Of a stretch of DNA of 18,020 bases, positions 14,871 through 18,020 are shown one piece after another. This DNA comes from JAUYQE01 sp035289745. GTDB lineage: Archaea > Nanobdellota > Nanobdellia > Woesearchaeales > GW2011-AR9. The position numbers were made by a program, and so were the translations under genes. The notes under the pieces were generated by a model that was given only the letters and a program-made list of their open reading frames with translations, was not told the DNA's origin and ran no database searches. The stretch lies in NCBI GenBank assembly GCA_035289745.1, contig DATDWF010000109.1, positions 1-18,020 on the forward strand, read 5' to 3'. Numbering within the stretch: the first letter of the stretch is position 1; each line of letters starts with the position of its first letter.

Positions 14871-15476
14871 ATGGATCTCCAGCCGCGCTTGGAAGTTATT
14901 GTGGGAACGATGTTCAGCGGGAAAAGCTCACTCCTCGTCCACCGTTTTCGCCGGTACAAAGTTCCGGGATATGAAACCGTTCTCTTTAAGCCGGTAATGG
15001 ACCAGCGCTATAGCGAAACGCATGTGGCAACTCATGATGGGGTGCAGGAGCCAAGTATCGCCGTCCAGAACGCGAAGGAGCTTGCTCATATCGTTACACC
15101 AACCACGAAAGTTATCGGCATTGATGAGGTGCAGTTTTTTGATGGTGCAATTATTTCTCTCTGTAACTACTATGCCAATGAGGGGAAAATAGTTTTGGCT
15201 GCGGGCTTGCTCAAAGATTTTCGCGATCAGTATTTCTCTTTTTCTGATGGCCAAAAGACTATGGGGGACCTGCTGGCTGCTGCCGATGAGGTTGTTTATC
15301 TTTCCGCTCTTTGTACGCAGCCCATCAGCGATATAGAAAAATGTGGCCAACTGGCCACCCGCGTGCAGCGGTTTGTGGAGGGAGAAATTGCTCCGGTTGA
15401 TTCGCCAGTCGTTCTGGTTGGCGGAAAAGAAGCCTATGCACCGAGATGCCGGAAGCATTATGTGGCGTATAAGTGA
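14871..15476 (+). CDS. tdk: Thymidine kinase (type II, TK1-like)
   Basis: Phosphorylates thymidine (or deoxyuridine) with ATP in the salvage route to dTTP. The 201-residue protein has the P-loop GTMFSGKSS (12-20), DEVQFFD (85-91) with E86 as the likely general base, KDFRDQYF (115-122) after the Walker B strand, and the thymidine-binding VGGKEAY (183-189). The zinc-site ligands appear to be C148, C158, C193 and H196 (CRKH). In most relatives the first two cysteines form a CxxC; here nine residues separate them, an insertion in the zinc loop. Length and order otherwise match the family. Single gene with its own TATA box. It complements the two reductases upstream as a second source of pyrimidine deoxynucleotides. 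Confidence 0.93.
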   Translation: MDLQPRLEVIVGTMFSGKSSLLVHRFRRYKVPGYETVLFKPVMDQRYSETHVATHDGVQEPSIAVQNAKELAHIVTPTTKVIGIDEVQFFDGAIISLCNYYANEGKIVLAAGLLKDFRDQYFSFSDGQKTMGDLLAAADEVVYLSALCTQPISDIEKCGQLATRVQRFVEGEIAPVDSPVVLVGGKEAYAPRCRKHYVAYK

Positions 15477-15520
15477 TTCTGGGTGCTATTCTCTATTCTA
15501 AGCGTTCGATTACCATAATC

Positions 15521-15528
15521 CATAAAAA
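15521..15528 (+). promoter_or_regulatory. TATA-like box of rad50
   Basis: CATAAAAA centred about 25 nt before the ATG at 15550. It is weaker than the TTTAAATA boxes in the window but at the same leaderless spacing. Confidence 0.5.
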
Positions 15529-15549
15529 ACCATTTTCTCTGGAAAGCCC

Positions 15550-17952
15550 ATGCTTCTCCGCCAATTGCGCTTAGAGAATATTCGCTCCTATCAGGCAGAA
15601 ACCGTTACGTTTCCCGAAGGGACCCTGCTGCTTTCTGGTGATATCGGCTCCGGAAAGTCCAGCCTGCTGCTGGCTATCGAATTCGCCCTCTTTGGTGCTT
15701 CCCGACCGGATCTGCCGGCAGAGTCCTTGCTGCGAAAAGGCAGCACGCAAGGCAGCGTGGAATTGACGTTCTCTCTCGACGGGCAGGAAATCCTGATCCA
15801 AAGAAATCTGAAAAAGACCAAGCTGGGCATCCAGCAGACTGCGGGTTTTGTGCTCAAGAATAACGTAAAAAAAGAGCTCACGCCCGTGGAATTGAAAGCG
15901 GAAATACTTGCCCTGCTGGGTTACCCGGAGGAGATGATTACCAAGAACAAGAATTATCTCTTCCGCTATACCGTATACACCCCGCAGGAAGAGATGAAGT
16001 TTATCCTGCAGGAAGCGGCAGAAAGCCGCCTTGATGTGCTGCGGAAAATCTTTGGGATTGACAAGTACAAAGTGATCCGGGAGAACGTGCAGCTGTATCT
16101 GCGGACGCTGCGGACGCGACTAGCCGTTTTGGAGACAAAGATTGCGCCATTAAAAGAACAGCAGGAGCAGCTGCAGCGGGTGAGTGGGGAGAAAGCTGCA
16201 GCTCAGGGGCAGCTGGAAGCGCTGCAGAAAGAGCGATCCCAGTTGGGGGATGCTTTGCAACAAAAGAAAGCAGCGCTGCAAGGCTTGGAGAAAGCCCAGC
16301 AGGCCTTTCGTGATCTGCAGCAGCAGCACCAGATAAAGCAGATGCTCCGCGAAGAAAAGCTGCGGCAGAACAAAAAACTGGAGGAGCAGGAGCACCACCT
16401 GCAGGAGGAGTTGCGGGCTTTGGGTTCTCTCCCCAGAGAGAAAGAGGCACTTCTGGACGAGCTTCATCGGGCAGAAGCGGAGCGAGAGCTGTTGCTGAAA
16501 AAGAAAGCAACCCAAGAAGAACAGCTTCGCCACCTGCAGAAGCTGCTGGCTGCCTGCCAAAAAGAAGTGCAGTTTGGAGAAGAATTGCTCGTCCTCATTC
16601 CCAAAAAAAAGGAATTTTTGCAGGAGCTGCGAAAGAAAGTGCAGGCTTTGGCGGGAAGCGAAGAGAAAGATCAACAGCTGCAAGAGTTGCTGGAAAAAAC
16701 GAATGTCCTCTTTACAAGAAACCAGACGCTATTACAGCAGGCGCAGGAGTTACGAGAGCGGATAGAGCAATTAGATACCTGCCCGACGTGCTTGCAGCAG
16801 GTTTCATCGTTTCATAAAACGCGGATTACAGCAGAGAAAGCGCAGGAAATTGTTCGTGCAGAGAAACTGCTGGCTGATCTGACAGACAAGAAAACGCAGA
16901 TGCAAGAGCATCGCCATGAGCTGCAGGAACAGCGGAAGGCATATTATGAGCAGAAAAATGGGGTGGCACGGATGGAGCTTGAACTGGCCCATCTTGAAGA
17001 AAAGAACATTTCTCTTGAAAAAAAACGCGAAGAGCTGCAGGAGCTCATGGAAGAAAATAATGCTTTGCTTACCAAAGAGCAGGGTGGTGAAACAGAACGG
17101 CTGCAGGCGTTAGGAGACATGATAGCACAACGAAAGAAGCAGCTAGAGCAGGTTACCAAAAGAGAGCATCTGGAAAAGCAGGCGGCGGTCGTTAAAGAAC
17201 ACCAGCACCCTTTGCAGCAGGAGATGGCCGCTCTGCAGTCGGCGCTGCAAGTGCTGGAGCAAGAACTGCAGGGTAAAGAAGACTTCGGTAAGCAGATTAC
17301 CGAGCAGAAACAGCTTCTGGCAGAAGTGCAGGAGCAGGAAAAAATAGTTCTCGCCCGGGAAGAGCGCCAGCGGACTTTGCACGAGCAGCTGCTGCGAGAA
17401 GAACAACGGCTGCAGGAAAGTGTGACAGTCTTATCCGAAGAGAACCAGAAATTGCTTCGCCTGAAAGAGCTGGAGTCCTGGCTGGAAGGCCATTTTGTGC
17501 CTTTGACGGGAACGATCGAGAAGCACGTCATGGTCAGAATTCATCGGCTGTTTAATCATCTGTTTCAGGAATGGTTTTCCATGCTTATTGATGATGCAGG
17601 AGTTCTCAGCCGGCTGGATGAAGAGTTCACGCCCATTGTCGAGCAGAATGGGCACGAGCTGTTCTTCGAGAACTTAAGCGGCGGCGAGAAGACTTCTGCG
17701 GCGTTGGCGTACCGGTTAGCGCTAAATCGGGTCATTAACGATGTCGTGCATGAGATAAAGACGAAAGATTTGCTGATACTGGATGAGCCCACGGACGGCT
17801 TTTCTTCCGAGCAGCTGGACAAAGTGCGGGATGTGTTGGAGAAATTGGCTTTGCGGCAGGTCATCCTAGTGTCGCATGAAGCGAAAGTGGAGAGCTTTGT
17901 CAATCATGTCATCCGCGTGCAAAAAGGGGGGGAAGGGAGCGAGGTGGGGTAA
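15550..17952 (+). CDS. rad50: Rad50-like SMC-family DNA repair ATPase
   Basis: ATPase partner of the Mre11 nuclease in processing DNA double-strand breaks. The 800-residue protein has an N-terminal ATPase half with Walker A GDIGSGKSS (30-38) and Q-loop Q146 in YTPQEE. A long Gln/Glu/Leu-rich coiled coil (about 190-405) leads to the zinc hook CPTC (411-414), and a second coil (about 425-645) returns. The C-terminal half has the ABC signature LSGGEK (709-714), Walker B LLILDEPTDG (741-750) and the switch histidine in VSHEAK (H776). Length is normal to slightly short for archaeal Rad50 (about 850-900). The start is set by the family N terminus and a TATA-like box at leaderless distance. Mre11, HerA and NurA, often adjacent in archaea, are not in this window. 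Confidence 0.94.
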   Translation: MLLRQLRLENIRSYQAETVTFPEGTLLLSGDIGSGKSSLLLAIEFALFGASRPDLPAESLLRKGSTQGSVELTFSLDGQEILIQRNLKKTKLGIQQTAGFVLKNNVKKELTPVELKAEILALLGYPEEMITKNKNYLFRYTVYTPQEEMKFILQEAAESRLDVLRKIFGIDKYKVIRENVQLYLRTLRTRLAVLETKIAPLKEQQEQLQRVSGEKAAAQGQLEALQKERSQLGDALQQKKAALQGLEKAQQAFRDLQQQHQIKQMLREEKLRQNKKLEEQEHHLQEELRALGSLPREKEALLDELHRAEAERELLLKKKATQEEQLRHLQKLLAACQKEVQFGEELLVLIPKKKEFLQELRKKVQALAGSEEKDQQLQELLEKTNVLFTRNQTLLQQAQELRERIEQLDTCPTCLQQVSSFHKTRITAEKAQEIVRAEKLLADLTDKKTQMQEHRHELQEQRKAYYEQKNGVARMELELAHLEEKNISLEKKREELQELMEENNALLTKEQGGETERLQALGDMIAQRKKQLEQVTKREHLEKQAAVVKEHQHPLQQEMAALQSALQVLEQELQGKEDFGKQITEQKQLLAEVQEQEKIVLAREERQRTLHEQLLREEQRLQESVTVLSEENQKLLRLKELESWLEGHFVPLTGTIEKHVMVRIHRLFNHLFQEWFSMLIDDAGVLSRLDEEFTPIVEQNGHELFFENLSGGEKTSAALAYRLALNRVINDVVHEIKTKDLLILDEPTDGFSSEQLDKVRDVLEKLALRQVILVSHEAKVESFVNHVIRVQKGGEGSEVG

Positions 17953-18000
17953 AGAAGTTTCGTAATGTCCAAAGAGTTTTACTCACGAGTGGTAAGATAA

Positions 18001-18020
18001 ATATATATATATATATATAT
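18001..18020. repeat. (AT)10 dinucleotide run at the window edge
   Basis: Ten AT units continue to the last base, so the true length is unknown. It begins about 48 nt after the rad50 stop; the bases between hold no recognisable gene. It may be a real low-complexity spacer or an assembly-edge effect. Confidence 0.85.

Noticed and set aside
16944..17531. 195-codon minus-strand frame within rad50
   Set aside because: Cys/Ser-rich product caused by the CTG/CAG-rich coiled-coil codons read backwards; no independent support.
15550..17952. Abundant CTGCAG hexamers in rad50
   Set aside because: Explained by frequent Leu-Gln pairs with CTG/CAG codon preference in the coiled coil, not a DNA-level signal.
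1..18020. CRISPR arrays, tRNA or rRNA genes
   Set aside because: No regularly spaced repeats, T-loop/acceptor combinations or rRNA-like conserved segments were recognised when reading both strands.

Overview
The window looks like a piece of an archaeal chromosome, most likely from a DPANN lineage of the Woesearchaeota/Pacearchaeota kind. Direct signs are seven genes whose start codon lies 25-31 nt downstream of a TATA-like box (leaderless architecture), an archaeal-type valyl-tRNA synthetase, a Rad50 ATPase with a zinc hook, a 56-residue two-CxxC protein of the DUF5679 type that is frequent in DPANN genomes, and Shine-Dalgarno sites of the GAGGTGA type at operon-internal genes. The lineage is inferred from family content, not from a marker-gene tree.

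Left part (1-5300): the last codons of an IS481-type transposase, then a D-2-hydroxyacid (glyoxylate/glycerate) dehydrogenase on the plus strand. Convergent to it is a minus-strand pair, a HAD phosphatase followed by an unrecognised 169-residue protein. The DUF5679 protein and ValS follow, both also on the minus strand.

Middle (5363-13961): a nucleotide-metabolism block. An IMP dehydrogenase/GMP reductase family enzyme with CBS domains is followed in the same minus-strand operon by a small two-TM protein. It is divergent from a long class II (adenosylcobalamin) ribonucleotide reductase. Next comes a plus-strand operon with a GrpB-type nucleotidyltransferase, a second class II reductase of a different subtype, and a PduO-type cob(I)alamin adenosyltransferase that would make the cofactor both reductases need. 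The second reductase has no C-terminal cysteine tail; the first has a six-cysteine tail.

Right part (13962-18020): a GC-rich intergenic stretch with two strong hairpins and a possible closing helix (candidate structured RNA), a seven-helix membrane protein with degenerate CPBP-like motifs, thymidine kinase, and Rad50. The window ends in an (AT)n run. Together the genes cover purine interconversion, dNTP production by two B12-dependent enzymes, thymidine salvage and DNA-break repair. No CRISPR array, tRNA or rRNA gene was recognised. No gene-free stretch exceeds about 210 bases.
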